The notes: generated from the sequence alone by a model not told the origin. Shown: positions 33,097 through 42,792, counted from the first letter of the stretch. The stretch: DNA of 64,000 bases from Eubacteriales bacterium (GCA_030533415.1 JAUNJE010000007.1:17870-81869); one strand, 5' to 3'. Program-made: numbers and translations.

Positions 33097-34662
33097 ATGA
33101 TGAAGCGTTATGCAGGCGTACTGCTGTCCGTCACCAGCCTGCCGTCAAAATATGGCATCGGCTGCTTTGACCAGGCGGCCTATGACTTCGTGGATTGGCT
33201 GGAAAAGGCCGGACAGCGGTATTGGCAGATTCTGCCCCTGGGGGCTACGGCCCACGGCGGTTCGGATAATTCTCCCTATCAGGCCTATTCCGCCTTCGCC
33301 GGAAATCCCTACATGATCAGCCTGGAAGCCCTGATCGAAGAGGGCGTTTTGACCCGGCGGGAGTGCGGTGCGGTGGATTTTGGCACGGACCCCGCTAAAG
33401 TGGATTTTGACAAGCTCCATGAGAACCGTTACACCCTTTTGCATAAGGCCTACGAGCGCAGCCGCATCAGTGAAAACAAAGATTATCAGCGCTTCTGCGG
33501 CGAAAACGCCTGGTGGCTCAATGACTATGCCCTGTTCATGGCGCTGAAGGACTTCTTCGGCGGGGTGCCCTTCCTGCAGTGGCCCGAGGATATTCGGATG
33601 CACTGGGGCTTCGCGGTAGACTACTATAACCGGGAGCTGTACTTCGAGGTGGAATTCCAGAAATATATGCAGTTCCAGTTCGACAGGCAGTGGGCGAAAC
33701 TGAAGGCCTACGCCAACGCCAGGCATATCCGGATCGTGGGAGACATCCCCATCTATGTTTCCCCGGATGGCGCCGACGTCTGGGCGCATCCGGAGCTGTT
33801 CCAGCTGGACGGGGGCAACCGGCCCACCGCCATTGCCGGGTGCCCGCCGGATGCCTTTGCCGCCGACGGTCAGGTCTGGGGAAATCCCCTGTACCGCTGG
33901 GATTACCACCGGGCCACCGGCTACGAGTGGTGGGTCAGCCGTATGTGGCACAGCTTTAAGCTCTATGATGTGGTGCGGGTGGACCACTTCCGGGGGTTTG
34001 ACGAATATTTCTCCATCCCCCAGGGCGCTGCCACCGCCAAGGGCGGCCATTGGGAAAAGGGCCCCGGCATGGAGCTGTTCGACACCATCCGCTACCGGTT
34101 GGGAGACGTCAGCATCATTGCGGAGGATTTGGGCCTTATGACCGAGGGGGTTCGCAGGCTGGTCCGGGACAGCGGTTTTCCCAATATGAAGGTGCTGCAG
34201 TTTGCCGTCGACCCCGCCGATACCGCCGGAAGCAACGATTACTGGCCCCACAACTATAGCGCCAACTGCGTGGTCTATACCGGCACCCATGACAACGAAA
34301 CCGTGGCAGGTTGGTATGCCGGGCTGGACGGGGCCGCGAAAAAACAGATTCGGGATTACCTGTGCGACTATTACACGCCCGACACGCAGATGTATCAGGT
34401 CCTGATCAACCTGACCATGGCTTCCGTTGCCAGGGACTGCATCGTTCCCATGCAGGATTATCTGGCGCTTGGCAACGAAGCGCGGATGAACAAGCCCGGA
34501 ACCGTGGGCTTTAATTGGCGCTGGCGGTTGAAACCCGGCCAGGTCACGGACGGACTGGCGGAGGAGCTGCTGGCGCTGGCCAAGCGCACCGGCCGTGCCA
34601 ACTGGGACGCTGTCAGCAGCAAAGCGCAGAAGCAGGCCGAAGCAGCGCCTGCGGAAAAATGA
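33097..34662 (+). CDS. malQ: 4-alpha-glucanotransferase (amylomaltase, GH77)
   Basis: MalQ disproportionates maltodextrins in the cytosol. The 521 residues show the GH77 pattern: N-terminal GVLLSVTSLPSKYGIGCF, WQILPLGATAHGGSDNSPYQ, the catalytic nucleophile in VVRVDHFRGFDEYF near 312, the acid/base in IIAEDLGLM near 345, and the third acid in YTGTHDNET near 400. The length is standard. The ATG follows AAGGAGTG; the next codon is also ATG. It sits alone with its own promoter and terminator; the GH13 enzyme and ABC ATPase at the right end may belong to the same glucan/sucrose metabolism. Confidence 0.95.
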   Translation: MMKRYAGVLLSVTSLPSKYGIGCFDQAAYDFVDWLEKAGQRYWQILPLGATAHGGSDNSPYQAYSAFAGNPYMISLEALIEEGVLTRRECGAVDFGTDPAKVDFDKLHENRYTLLHKAYERSRISENKDYQRFCGENAWWLNDYALFMALKDFFGGVPFLQWPEDIRMHWGFAVDYYNRELYFEVEFQKYMQFQFDRQWAKLKAYANARHIRIVGDIPIYVSPDGADVWAHPELFQLDGGNRPTAIAGCPPDAFAADGQVWGNPLYRWDYHRATGYEWWVSRMWHSFKLYDVVRVDHFRGFDEYFSIPQGAATAKGGHWEKGPGMELFDTIRYRLGDVSIIAEDLGLMTEGVRRLVRDSGFPNMKVLQFAVDPADTAGSNDYWPHNYSANCVVYTGTHDNETVAGWYAGLDGAAKKQIRDYLCDYYTPDTQMYQVLINLTMASVARDCIVPMQDYLALGNEARMNKPGTVGFNWRWRLKPGQVTDGLAEELLALAKRTGRANWDAVSSKAQKQAEAAPAEK

Positions 34663-34667
34663 AATAC

Positions 34668-34707
34668 AAGCCCCGGCTCTGTTCACAGACACAAAGCCGG
34701 GGCTTTT
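34668..34707 (+). terminator. Terminator of malQ
   Basis: AAGCCCCGGCT pairs with AGCCGGGGCTT across a 15-nt loop and runs into TTTT. Confidence 0.85.
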
Positions 34708-34857
34708 GTGCATGCAGGAGCGCCAGGCGGGGGAAAATATGGCCGAAGGGGAGTGAAGAAAGACGTCCACTTTCGGATTTGCTCCTGTTTTCCGCCGGAT
34801 CACCGGGTGAAATGGAGAAAATTATCAAAAAATACCCGATTTTCTGATAAAACCCTC

Positions 34858-34886
34858 TTGCCAAACCACGCAAACGGTGGTATAAT
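34858..34886 (+). promoter_or_regulatory. Promoter of the rimP-nusA-infB operon
   Basis: TTGCCA (34858-34863), 17-bp spacer, consensus TATAAT (34881-34886), giving a leader of about 85 nt. Confidence 0.75.
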
Positions 34887-34913
34887 ACTACCGTAATAAG
34901 GTAGTATGTAGGT

Positions 34914-34939
34914 AAAGAGAGGCGCAAGCGCCTCTCTTT
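34914..34939 (+). terminator. Leader hairpin/attenuator of the nusA operon
   Basis: AAAGAGAGGCG pairs over 11 bp with CGCCTCTCTTT around CAAG, followed by CTTGTTAGCTTTTTT. It lies between the promoter and rimP, where it could end transcription early. Control by NusA itself is a guess by analogy with enterobacterial nusA operons. Confidence 0.65.
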
Positions 34940-34976
34940 CTTGTTAGCTTTTTTACACTTGGAAAGGAATGTTTGA

Positions 34977-35429
34977 ATGAAAGTAACCGACTTGGTCGCA
35001 AGCTTTGCAAAACCCATCGTGGAGGAACACGGCTGCGAGCTTTGGGATGTGGAATACGTCCGGGAAGGCAGTGAATATTTTCTGCGGCTGTACCTGGACA
35101 AGGAGGGCGGCGTGGACATCAACGACTGCGAGGCCATCTCCCGGGCCATTGACCCCATTCTCGACGAGAAGGACCCCATCCAGGGTTCCTACCACTTTGA
35201 AGTCTGTTCCGCCGGGCTGGAGCGGGCGTTGAAGCGCCCCAGTGATTTTCAGCGTTTTCTGGGAAGCGCCGTTACGGTAAAGCTGTACCGCCCCAGAAAC
35301 GGCCTGAAGGAGATTCCCTGCGTCCTGAAAGACTATGAGGACGGGAAAATTACCGTGGAAGCGGGAAAGGAAACCATCACATTTGAAAAATCCGAGGTCG
35401 CCCTGGTGCGGCTTCGTGTGGAATTCTGA
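34977..35429 (+). CDS. rimP: Ribosome maturation factor RimP
   Basis: RimP helps assemble the 30S subunit. The 150 residues have the N-terminal alpha/beta domain (LWDVEYVREGSEYFLRLYLD, then GGVDINDCEAISRAI) and a C-terminal SH3-like domain (ALKRPSDFQRFLGSAVTVKLY). The motif YHFEVCSAGLERALKRP fits the conserved VSSPGLDRPL region, with cysteine and alanine replacing the usual residues. The ATG follows AAAGGAA. First gene of the translation operon. Confidence 0.94.
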   Translation: MKVTDLVASFAKPIVEEHGCELWDVEYVREGSEYFLRLYLDKEGGVDINDCEAISRAIDPILDEKDPIQGSYHFEVCSAGLERALKRPSDFQRFLGSAVTVKLYRPRNGLKEIPCVLKDYEDGKITVEAGKETITFEKSEVALVRLRVEF

Positions 35430-35446
35430 TAGGAGGATATCGAAAA

Positions 35447-36595
35447 ATGGCTAGAAATACCAGAGCCAAGAAGCAGGCCGAGGCACCCAAGGTAGACATT
35501 GGTGCGGAGATTTTTGCTTCCCTGCGGGAGCTGGAAAAGCTCAAGGGCATCCCCGTTGATTACATGGTGGAACGCCTGAAGCAGGCGCTGACCAACGCAT
35601 ACCGCAAGGACCGGGAGGACCGCCGGGATGTACCTGCGGACAATGTCGTGGTGGACTTGAGCGAAAAGGGCCTGTCCATGCACATTGTCAAGACCGCTGT
35701 TGAGGAGCTGGAGGATACCGCGCTGGAAATCCACATCGATGCCGCCCGCCGCATCGACCCCAATGTCCAGGTTGGCGACACAGTTTCCATTCCTGTGGAT
35801 ATTCAGAAATTCGGCCGTATTGCCGCACAAACTGCCAAGCAGGTGGTGATCCAGGGCATCCGCGAGGCCGAGCGGGGCGTTGCCTATGAGGCCTATTCCA
35901 ATAAGGCCCAGGAGCTGCTGACCGGCACCGTTCTGCGTATTGATCCGGCGAGCGGCGACATGTTCGTCCGTATCGGCCAGGGCAATGACGCCTCCGACGC
36001 GGTGCTCCGTGCCAGCGAGCAGATCCCCGGCGAGAAGCACACGGAAGGCGACCTGATCCGGGTCTATGTGCTGGAAGTCCATAAGATGGGCCGCGGTCCC
36101 CTGGTGCATGTTTCCCGCACCCATCCCAACCTGGTGCGCCGGCTGTTCGAGCTGGAGACTCCGGAAATCGCCGAGGGCCAGGTGGAGGTCCGCAACATCG
36201 CCCGGGAAGCCGGGTCCCGCTCCAAAATGGCCGTCCGCGCCACCATGGAGGGCATCGATCCCGTGGGCGCCTGCGTCGGCCCCCGGGGCGGCCGTGTCGG
36301 CGCCGTTGTGGAAGAGCTGGGCGGTGAGAAGATCGACATCGTGGTTTGGAGTGAGGACCCCTGTGAATATGTCCGGGCCGCCCTCAGCCCCGCCGATGTC
36401 ATCTCCGTTTCCCTGATCCCCGGACAGAAGGCCTGCCGGGTCATTGTTCCCGACGACCAGCTGTCCCTGGCCATCGGCAAGGAGGGTCAGAACGCCCGGC
36501 TTGCCGCCCGCCTGACCGGCTATAAGATCGACATCAAGCCCGCCTCCCAGGCAGAGCCTGTGGAAGCTGCGGAAGAAAAGACCGAGGAAGAATGA
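35447..36595 (+). CDS. nusA: Transcription termination/antitermination factor NusA
   Basis: NusA binds RNA polymerase and nascent RNA to modulate pausing and termination. The 382 residues contain the N-terminal polymerase-binding domain (1-125), an S1 domain (about 135-205, LLTGTVLRIDPASGDMFVRIG), and tandem KH domains with DPVGACVGPRGGRVGAVVEELGG split around residue 272 and LAIGKEGQNARLAARLTGYKIDIK near 345. There are no C-terminal acidic repeats, as in other Gram-positives, only a short acidic tail. The ATG follows AGGAGG, 17 bp after rimP. Confidence 0.96.
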   Translation: MARNTRAKKQAEAPKVDIGAEIFASLRELEKLKGIPVDYMVERLKQALTNAYRKDREDRRDVPADNVVVDLSEKGLSMHIVKTAVEELEDTALEIHIDAARRIDPNVQVGDTVSIPVDIQKFGRIAAQTAKQVVIQGIREAERGVAYEAYSNKAQELLTGTVLRIDPASGDMFVRIGQGNDASDAVLRASEQIPGEKHTEGDLIRVYVLEVHKMGRGPLVHVSRTHPNLVRRLFELETPEIAEGQVEVRNIAREAGSRSKMAVRATMEGIDPVGACVGPRGGRVGAVVEELGGEKIDIVVWSEDPCEYVRAALSPADVISVSLIPGQKACRVIVPDDQLSLAIGKEGQNARLAARLTGYKIDIKPASQAEPVEAAEEKTEEE

Positions 36596-36661
36596 AGAGA
36601 CAGGATATAGGATATTCCCTATCTTATATCTTATATCTCACAATGACGTGAGGTGGTTCGT

Positions 36662-36931
36662 ATGCAGAAAAAAATCCCCCAGCGGCAGTGCATGGGCTGC
36701 CGGGAGCGCAAGGCCAAGCGGGAAATGATCCGGGTCGTCCGGGGAACCGACGGCAGTGTCAGCCTGGACTTTGGCGGCAAGGCCCCCGGCCGGGGCGCCT
36801 ATATCTGCCCAAATCCTGAATGCCTGAAAAAGGCACTTCGCTCGAAAGCGCTGGACCGCAGCCTGGAAGTGACCATCCCGGAGGAGGTTTACGGCCGGCT
36901 TGCCCGGGAAATGGAGGGCAGCCATGAATAA
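36662..36931 (+). CDS. rnpM: RNase P modulator RnpM (YlxR)
   Basis: An 89-residue nucleic-acid-binding protein of the YlxR family, reported in Bacillus to bind RNase P. It has the expected QRQCMGCRERKAKREMIRVVR start and the GRGAYICPNPECLKKAL motif, with cysteines that may bind metal. The ATG lies behind GAGGTGG. It overlaps the ylxQ-like gene by 8 bp. The position after nusA is universal in Firmicutes. Confidence 0.93.
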   Translation: MQKKIPQRQCMGCRERKAKREMIRVVRGTDGSVSLDFGGKAPGRGAYICPNPECLKKALRSKALDRSLEVTIPEEVYGRLAREMEGSHE

Positions 36932-37337
36932 AGCCCTGAATTATCTGGCGCTGGCCCGGAAGGGCGGCATGGCGGAACTGGGCGAGGAGCCTGTGGGCGC
37001 CGCCGCCCGGGCGCTGAAGGCCCACCTGATCCTGGTGGCGGCGGATGCCTCCGACCATACCTGGCGCCGGGCAAAATCCTTCGCGGCGGGGACGGACCAG
37101 CAATGTATCCGGCTGGACGCCGGTAAGGAAGAAATGGGCTTTGTCGTCGGGCGGACCAGTCTGGCCGTTGCGGCCATTACGGACCCGCGGCTGGCCCTGG
37201 CTCTGGTGGAAGCCCTGGGAAAGCCCGAGCAATATAGGCAGACGCTGGAGGTCCTCACCACCAAGGCGGAAAAAGCCAAAAAACGCCAGGCAGAAGCCAA
37301 GGCGCATTTGCGCAACGTGCGAAAGGGAAAGAAGTAA
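36924..37337 (+). CDS. L7Ae/L30e-like ribosomal protein (YlxQ)
   Basis: A 137-residue RNA-binding protein of the L7Ae/L30e/S12e family. The N terminus NYLALARKGGMAELGEEPV matches the YlxQ start LGLARRAGKLVLGEE, and the central HLILVAADASDHT is the family core. A basic, lysine/alanine-rich helical tail (residues 108-137) is longer than in Bacillus. Kink-turn RNA is the likely ligand. It overlaps rnpM and precedes infB by 105 bp. Confidence 0.88.
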   Translation: MNKALNYLALARKGGMAELGEEPVGAAARALKAHLILVAADASDHTWRRAKSFAAGTDQQCIRLDAGKEEMGFVVGRTSLAVAAITDPRLALALVEALGKPEQYRQTLEVLTTKAEKAKKRQAEAKAHLRNVRKGKK

Positions 37338-37442
37338 GTAGTTCAAAGAGTTGAAAATGGAAAGCGGAAAATGCGTCAGGTGCATCCGTTCCGCTGGCAA
37401 GTTTACACTCTCAACGATCCAGTTTTGGAGGTGCGTTTATAG

Positions 37443-39809
37443 ATGAGTTTTGTTAAATACCGCGTAAAGGAGGTCGCCGCCGATTTCGGCGTGGCCCCCA
37501 AGGAAATCTCCGAGATCATTGGCAAGTTTTATGAGAAGCCCAAGTCCAACACCCAGGTGCTTACCGATGCGGAGCTGAATGTGGTGTTCGACTACATGAC
37601 CCAGAAGAATCAGATCCAGTCCATCGAACAGGTCTTTGCCGTGAAGCCTGCCGCGCCCAAGGCAGAGCCAAAGGCGGAGCCGGCCAAGACGGCGCCCCAG
37701 CAGGCGGGCCGTCCCCAGCAGAACGGCCGTCCCCAGGGCCAGCCCAATCATAACCGTCCCCAGCAGCAGAACCAGCCCGCTCAGCCCCCCAAGGCGGAGA
37801 AGCCCAAGGAGCCGGAGCGGAAGCGGGAGCGCCGGGTGGTGGATACCTCCGCCGTTCAGGTCAATTCCGCCCGTTTTGACGACCGGGTGGACAGCCTGAT
37901 CTCCGAACGTGCCCAGAAGTTCCAGGGCGGCAAGCAGCGTATCGGCGGCAAGAAGGGCCAGCAGCAGAATAAGAAGGACAATAAATTTAAGGGCAATAAG
38001 AGCCGCAATGAGGAGCAGGAGAAGATGCGCCGCCTGCAGATGGAGGTGGCCCGGAAGGCTCCTGTCACTGTGAAGATCCCCGAGGAGATCACTGTGGGCG
38101 AGCTGGCCTCCCGGATGAAAAAAACTGCCGGAGAGGTTATCAAGTGCCTGATGAAGAACGGCGTTATGGCTGCCATCAACCAGACCATCGACTTTGACAC
38201 TGCTGAGTTTGTGGCCACCGAAATGGGCTGCAAGGTGGAAAAGGAGATCACTGTCACCATTGAGGAGCAGATCATCGACGACCATGTTGATACCGCTGAA
38301 GAGCTTCAGACCCGGGCGCCTGTGGTGGTGGTCATGGGCCATGTTGACCATGGTAAGACCTCCCTGCTGGACGCCATTCGGAAAACCTCCGTCACCGCAG
38401 GGGAAGCCGGCGGCATCACCCAGCATATCGGCGCGTATACAGTGGATGTCAACGGCAATATGGTCACCTTCCTGGATACCCCTGGCCATGCGGCCTTTAC
38501 CTCCATGCGCGCCCGGGGCGCCAAGTCCACGGATATTGCCATTCTGGTGGTGGCGGCGGACGACGGCATCATGCCCCAGACCATCGAGTCCATCAACCAC
38601 GCCAAGGCGGCCCAGGTGCCCATCATCGTTGCCATCAACAAGATGGATAAGCCCACTGCCAATCCCGATAAGATCAAGGAGCAGCTGACCAAGTACGACC
38701 TGATCCCCGAGGAATGGGGCGGCGAGACTGTCATCTGTCCCATTTCCGCCAAGACGGGCCAGGGCCTGGATGAGCTGCTGGAAATGGTCATCCTGACCGC
38801 CGAGGTCCAGGAGCTGAAGGCCAACCCCAACCGCCGGGCAAAGGGCACCGTCATTGAGGCCCGGCTGGACAAGAGCCGTGGCCCCGTGGCCACCCTGCTG
38901 GTGCAGAACGGCACCCTGAAGCAGGGTGATGTCGTGATCGCCGGCACCTCTGTGGGCCGCGTCCGTGTTATGACCAATGACAAGGGCCGCACCGTGAAAA
39001 CCGCCGGGCCCTCCGTGCCCGTGGAGATCACCGGCCTGGCCGATGTTCCCACCCCCGGCGATGAATTCAACGCCGTTACCGACGAGCGCATGGCCCGGGA
39101 GCTGGTAGAGCAGCGCCGTCAGGCCCAGAAGGACGCTCTGGCCAAGATGAACCAGAAGGTCACCCTCGACAACCTGTTCGCCAAGATGCAGGAAGGCGAG
39201 ATGAAGGAGCTGGCGCTGATCGTCAAGGCGGATGTCCAAGGCTCCGCCGAGGCCGTCAAGGCATCCTTGGAGAAGATCTCCAACGAGGAGGTCCGTGTCC
39301 GGGTCATCCACGCCGCTGTCGGCGCCATCAACGAAAGCGACATTCTGCTGGCTTCCACCTCCGGCGCCATCATCGTGGGCTTCAACGTCCGTCCTGATGC
39401 CGCCGCAGCGGCCAGCGGCCAGCGGGCCAATGTGGATATGCGCTTCTACCGGGTCATTTACGACGCCATCGACGAGATCGAAGCGGCTATGAAGGGTATG
39501 CTGGCGCCCAAGTATGAGGAAGTGGTCATCGGCCACGCGGAAGTGCGCATGACCTACAAGGTTTCCGCCATCGGCACCATTGCCGGCTGCATGGTCAAGG
39601 ACGGCAAGGTCACCCGGGATGCCCAGGTCCGGATTTTGCGGGACAATATTGTCATCCATGAGGGCGAGATCGGCTCCCTGCAGCGCTTCAAGGATGCGGT
39701 CAAGGAAGTGAGCGCAGGCTATGAGTGCGGCATGAGTGTCGTCAAGTATAACGACATCAAGGAAGGCGACATTTTTGAATGCTTCGTCATGCAGGAAGTG
39801 AAACGGTAA
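37443..39809 (+). CDS. infB: Translation initiation factor IF-2
   Basis: IF-2 brings fMet-tRNA to the ribosome. The 788 residues have a short N-terminal IF2N helix domain (1-45), a Pro/Gln/Lys-rich linker (60-200) with repeats such as [12 protein letters not shown], a second IF2N domain near 213-265, and the G domain with [13 protein letters not shown] and NKMD. Domains II, III and the fMet-binding C domain follow to the end ([11 protein letters not shown]). The ATG follows GGAGGTG. A G+C-rich hairpin follows the stop. Confidence 0.96.
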   Translation: MSFVKYRVKEVAADFGVAPKEISEIIGKFYEKPKSNTQVLTDAELNVVFDYMTQKNQIQSIEQVFAVKPAAPKAEPKAEPAKTAPQQAGRPQQNGRPQGQPNHNRPQQQNQPAQPPKAEKPKEPERKRERRVVDTSAVQVNSARFDDRVDSLISERAQKFQGGKQRIGGKKGQQQNKKDNKFKGNKSRNEEQEKMRRLQMEVARKAPVTVKIPEEITVGELASRMKKTAGEVIKCLMKNGVMAAINQTIDFDTAEFVATEMGCKVEKEITVTIEEQIIDDHVDTAEELQTRAPVVVVMGHVDHGKTSLLDAIRKTSVTAGEAGGITQHIGAYTVDVNGNMVTFLDTPGHAAFTSMRARGAKSTDIAILVVAADDGIMPQTIESINHAKAAQVPIIVAINKMDKPTANPDKIKEQLTKYDLIPEEWGGETVICPISAKTGQGLDELLEMVILTAEVQELKANPNRRAKGTVIEARLDKSRGPVATLLVQNGTLKQGDVVIAGTSVGRVRVMTNDKGRTVKTAGPSVPVEITGLADVPTPGDEFNAVTDERMARELVEQRRQAQKDALAKMNQKVTLDNLFAKMQEGEMKELALIVKADVQGSAEAVKASLEKISNEEVRVRVIHAAVGAINESDILLASTSGAIIVGFNVRPDAAAAASGQRANVDMRFYRVIYDAIDEIEAAMKGMLAPKYEEVVIGHAEVRMTYKVSAIGTIAGCMVKDGKVTRDAQVRILRDNIVIHEGEIGSLQRFKDAVKEVSAGYECGMSVVKYNDIKEGDIFECFVMQEVKR

Positions 39810-39816
39810 TCCAAGT

Positions 39817-39849
39817 CCAGCCGCACCGCATACGCGGCGCGGCTGGTTT
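39817..39849 (+). terminator. Weak terminator or processing hairpin after infB
   Basis: CCAGCCGCACCGC pairs with GCGGCGCGGCTGG, with one central mismatch, around ATAC; it is followed by only three T. It may lower expression of downstream genes relative to infB. Confidence 0.5.
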
Positions 39850-39898
39850 GCGGAAGCGGGAAAGACTTCCTGCGGGAACATAGAAGGAGAGGCAGATT

Positions 39899-41434
39899 AT
39901 GGAGCATTTTGTGGATGAAAATGTGGTAATGCGGTTTTACCTGGAGCGGATGAATGCCGGCCAGATTCCCTTTTTAAGAGGTAAGGAGCAGACACAGCGG
40001 CAGATTTCGGAAATGATCGGGCAGCTGCTTGCCGCCCGGCGGATGAATGAGCGGATTGTTGTGGTCAAAAAATTGTGGAAGGTTCTGTTTGAAGCGGCCA
40101 TGTCCTCTCTGGACCGGGACAAGCAGGGCTATGACCGGATATTCTCCTATTTTGACGAATATGTGGAATTCGAGGAATTAATTTTTGCCTCCGATTCCTT
40201 TTACCGGGACCATACGCTTCACTGCCTGTGGGTATACTTCTTGGGGGAGTATGTGGCCCATAAGGAGAGTTTCTCCGTTTTGTTCCAGAGCGAAAAAGAG
40301 GAGTCCGCGTTTCTGCAGTCCATGGGTGAGATCATGCCCGCGCTCCTTGGTCCGGACACGGAGAGCGGGCAGAAAATGGCGCAGGCCTGTGCGGGCATCC
40401 GGGGTGTGGCGGAGAATGCCGACGCCATACGCTGTATCGCGGCGCTGACCCATGATCTGGGCTATCCGCTGAAAAAGATCGAAAAGATCAACAAAAGCAT
40501 CCGCAGGATACTGCCCTATTATTCTGTGGAATCCTTTGGCGATTTCCACTTCGGTTACGGGAATTTGAATCAGCCGTTTATTGACACCTTTTTTAAGATA
40601 CTCAGTACGGAACTGAATGTGACCATAAGCGTGGAGGATGACAGAACGGAGAAGGTCGTCCGGAAGCTGTTCGAAGTAAAGGACGGCAACCTTATCGCCA
40701 TCAACGCCGAACATCTGGACCGCCTGACGGAAGAGGAAGTGCAGCTGCTGAAAAAGAATGTCCAGCTGAAAAACATATGGTTCTCGCCGGTCAATGCCCA
40801 GATACGCACGTACAATGACTTTGAAAGTTACCAGCACGGCATTATGAGTGCGTTCCTGCTGATGAAAAATTTAAGGGCCTTCCAAAATCTGAGGATGGAA
40901 ATAAAAGAACCCACTGCCAATGTGGACAAGGAGGGTTATGTAAACTATGTCAGCAAAGCCGCAATCCTTTCATCCATTACGCTGCATACCAGCGACGCCT
41001 TCAAGATTCGGCGGATCGACAGGTGTTCCTTCCTGACCTTTATCGACGAGCTGGAGGAGTTTTCCCGGATATCCCGGGCCAGCCAGAGCCGGGAATATGT
41101 GGAAGAATTCTGTACCTCCGAGCTGTATATGGACGGCGGCTGGTTCTGCGTGGATTTTGCGTTCCACAATGAGAAGCTGGACAGCCTGGACCCGGCAAAA
41201 GCCTTCCGGGGCCGATGCAAGCGGTTCCTTTCCCTGTTCGATATTCCGAAGCTGGACGAAAGGCTGAAAATCCGCCTGCGCTGCATCGGCGATCTGCCCT
41301 GGAACCATTCTGTTTACCAGCTGGAAATCGCCAAAAACCATGCGAAAATCCTGGTGGATGGGATAGAGCAGGAGATTCCTGCCTTCCTGAAGTCCACCCA
41401 ATTCTATACCAGCCAGGAATATGCACAAATGTGA
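39899..41434 (+). CDS. HD-like domain protein of unknown function inside the infB-rbfA interval
   Basis: No close family is recognised. The 511-residue soluble protein has an order of residues that fits a divergent HD phosphohydrolase: H105/H108 in YRDHTLHCLW, H185-D186 in ALTHDLGYP, H313 in SYQHGIMSAF, H363 in ITLHTSD and D384 in FIDELEEFSR. The region from 240-300 is an insert, and 400-511 is a mixed C-terminal domain. The LTHDLGYP and IDELEEF segments are the strongest parts of the match. It starts behind AAGGAGAG, 90 bp after infB, and ends 46 bp before rbfA, on the same strand. Substrate unknown; cytosolic. Confidence 0.6.
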   Translation: MEHFVDENVVMRFYLERMNAGQIPFLRGKEQTQRQISEMIGQLLAARRMNERIVVVKKLWKVLFEAAMSSLDRDKQGYDRIFSYFDEYVEFEELIFASDSFYRDHTLHCLWVYFLGEYVAHKESFSVLFQSEKEESAFLQSMGEIMPALLGPDTESGQKMAQACAGIRGVAENADAIRCIAALTHDLGYPLKKIEKINKSIRRILPYYSVESFGDFHFGYGNLNQPFIDTFFKILSTELNVTISVEDDRTEKVVRKLFEVKDGNLIAINAEHLDRLTEEEVQLLKKNVQLKNIWFSPVNAQIRTYNDFESYQHGIMSAFLLMKNLRAFQNLRMEIKEPTANVDKEGYVNYVSKAAILSSITLHTSDAFKIRRIDRCSFLTFIDELEEFSRISRASQSREYVEEFCTSELYMDGGWFCVDFAFHNEKLDSLDPAKAFRGRCKRFLSLFDIPKLDERLKIRLRCIGDLPWNHSVYQLEIAKNHAKILVDGIEQEIPAFLKSTQFYTSQEYAQM

Positions 41435-41480
41435 CCGGCGCTGGCCGTGTCAACCTATCCCAAAACAGGAGGCTTTTAGT

Positions 41481-41849
41481 ATGGCATCCAATCGAATCCC
41501 CATTATCAATGAAGAAATCCAGAAGGAATTGTCCGCCCTGCTGCGCACCGTCAAGGACCCCCGTGTGCAGGACGTGATGATCTCCATTACCCGGGTGGAA
41601 ACCACCCCGGACCTACGCTACGCCAAGGTCTATGTCAGCTTCCTCCAGGAGGAAAAGGCCAAGGAGGCCATGGCGGGGCTGAAATCCGCCGCGGGATTCC
41701 TGCGCCGCCAGCTGGGCGGCAACCTGCGCCTGCGCTACAGCCCGGAAATCGTCTGGACCTTGGACGACTCCATTACCTACGGCGCGAAAATGCTGAAGCT
41801 CATCAATTCCCTTGAGGTAAAGCACGATGAAGATACTGACGAGGAATGA
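41481..41849 (+). CDS. rbfA: Ribosome-binding factor A
   Basis: RbfA is a KH-fold 30S assembly factor. The 122 residues include the family segments NRIPIINEEIQKELSALL, DPRVQDVMISITRVETTPDLRYAKVYVS (split around T28-S60) and FLRRQLGGNLRLRYSPEI, with an acidic tail. The ATG follows AGGAGG. Its last 23 bp overlap the nrnA-like gene. Confidence 0.94.
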   Translation: MASNRIPIINEEIQKELSALLRTVKDPRVQDVMISITRVETTPDLRYAKVYVSFLQEEKAKEAMAGLKSAAGFLRRQLGGNLRLRYSPEIVWTLDDSITYGAKMLKLINSLEVKHDEDTDEE

Positions 41850-42792
41850 AACGGCCCGGTTCCTGCTGGAGCATGACCATTTTTGCATCCTGACCCACCG
41901 CCGTCCCGACGGCGACACCATCGGCTCCGCCGCCGCCCTGTGTCTGGGGCTGCGTCAGCTGGGCAAAACAGCCCATGTGCTCCGCAATGAAGAGGTATCT
42001 TCACGGTTTCAGTGGCTCCACGAGGGGCTGACCAAGGAGGAAGCGGAGGAAGCGGACACGATTGTTTCTACGGATGTGGCGTCTCCCGGAATGCTCCCTA
42101 ACGGATTTTCCCATCTGCTGGGCAAAATTTCCCTGCGCATTGACCATCACGGCTCCGCCACCTCCTTTACCGATCTGGAGCTGGTGGACCCGGCCAGCGC
42201 CTCCTGCGCGGAGGTGGTCTGGGATGTGCTGGCGCTGATGGGCGTCAAGGCTGACCGCCCCATCGCCGAAGCGGCCTATGTGGGCCTGTCCACGGATACG
42301 GGATGCTTCCGATATGCCAATACCACCGCCCACACCTTTGCCGTGGCGGCGGAATGCGTCCGGGCGGGAGCCAGGACCTATGAACTGAATCAGGAATTGT
42401 TTGAGACCAATACCCTGGGGCGGCTGAAAATGCAGGCGTGGATCGTGGACCATATGCGGCTGCTGCAAAACGGGGAAATGGCGGTGTGTGCCATTCCCCG
42501 CGGCATGGAAACGGAAATCGGCGTCACCGAGGACGATATGGACAATATCTCCTCCTTCCCCCGGTCTGTGGCGGGGGTCTGCATGGCGGCCACCCTGCGG
42601 GAGACTGCCGACGGTGACGTGAAAATTTCCGTCCGGGCGGTGCCCGGCTTTGACGCCACCAAGGTCGCCGTAAAATTTGGCGGCGGCGGACATAAGGGCG
42701 CCGCAGGCGCGTCCTTGAAACGGCCTCTGGCCGAAGCGGCCCAAGTGGTGGAAAAGGCGATGCTGGAAGAATACGCAAACGCAAAATGCTGA
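41827..42792 (+). CDS. nrnA: DHH-family nanoRNase/pAp phosphatase (NrnA)
   Basis: NrnA degrades short oligoribonucleotides and dephosphorylates pAp. The 321 residues have the DHH domain with THRRPDGDTIGSA near 24-36, IVSTDVAS, RIDHHGSA near 103 and the C-terminal DHHA1 domain ending KFGGGGHKGAAGASL, which binds substrate. It overlaps rbfA and precedes truB by 63 bp, the common order rbfA-nrnA-truB-ribF in Firmicutes. Confidence 0.93.
   Translation: MKILTRNETARFLLEHDHFCILTHRRPDGDTIGSAAALCLGLRQLGKTAHVLRNEEVSSRFQWLHEGLTKEEAEEADTIVSTDVASPGMLPNGFSHLLGKISLRIDHHGSATSFTDLELVDPASASCAEVVWDVLALMGVKADRPIAEAAYVGLSTDTGCFRYANTTAHTFAVAAECVRAGARTYELNQELFETNTLGRLKMQAWIVDHMRLLQNGEMAVCAIPRGMETEIGVTEDDMDNISSFPRSVAGVCMAATLRETADGDVKISVRAVPGFDATKVAVKFGGGGHKGAAGASLKRPLAEAAQVVEKAMLEEYANAKC

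Noticed and set aside
33145-34803. Long minus-strand open frame opposite malQ
   Set aside because: malQ shows all GH77 motifs on the plus strand; the opposite frame has no family match and spans the malQ terminator.
37437-39881. Very long minus-strand open frame (about 814 codons) antisense to infB
   Set aside because: It mirrors infB in a G+C-rich operon and translates to low-complexity Gly/Leu/His/Asp-rich sequence without a recognisable domain or ribosome site. It is a codon-bias shadow.
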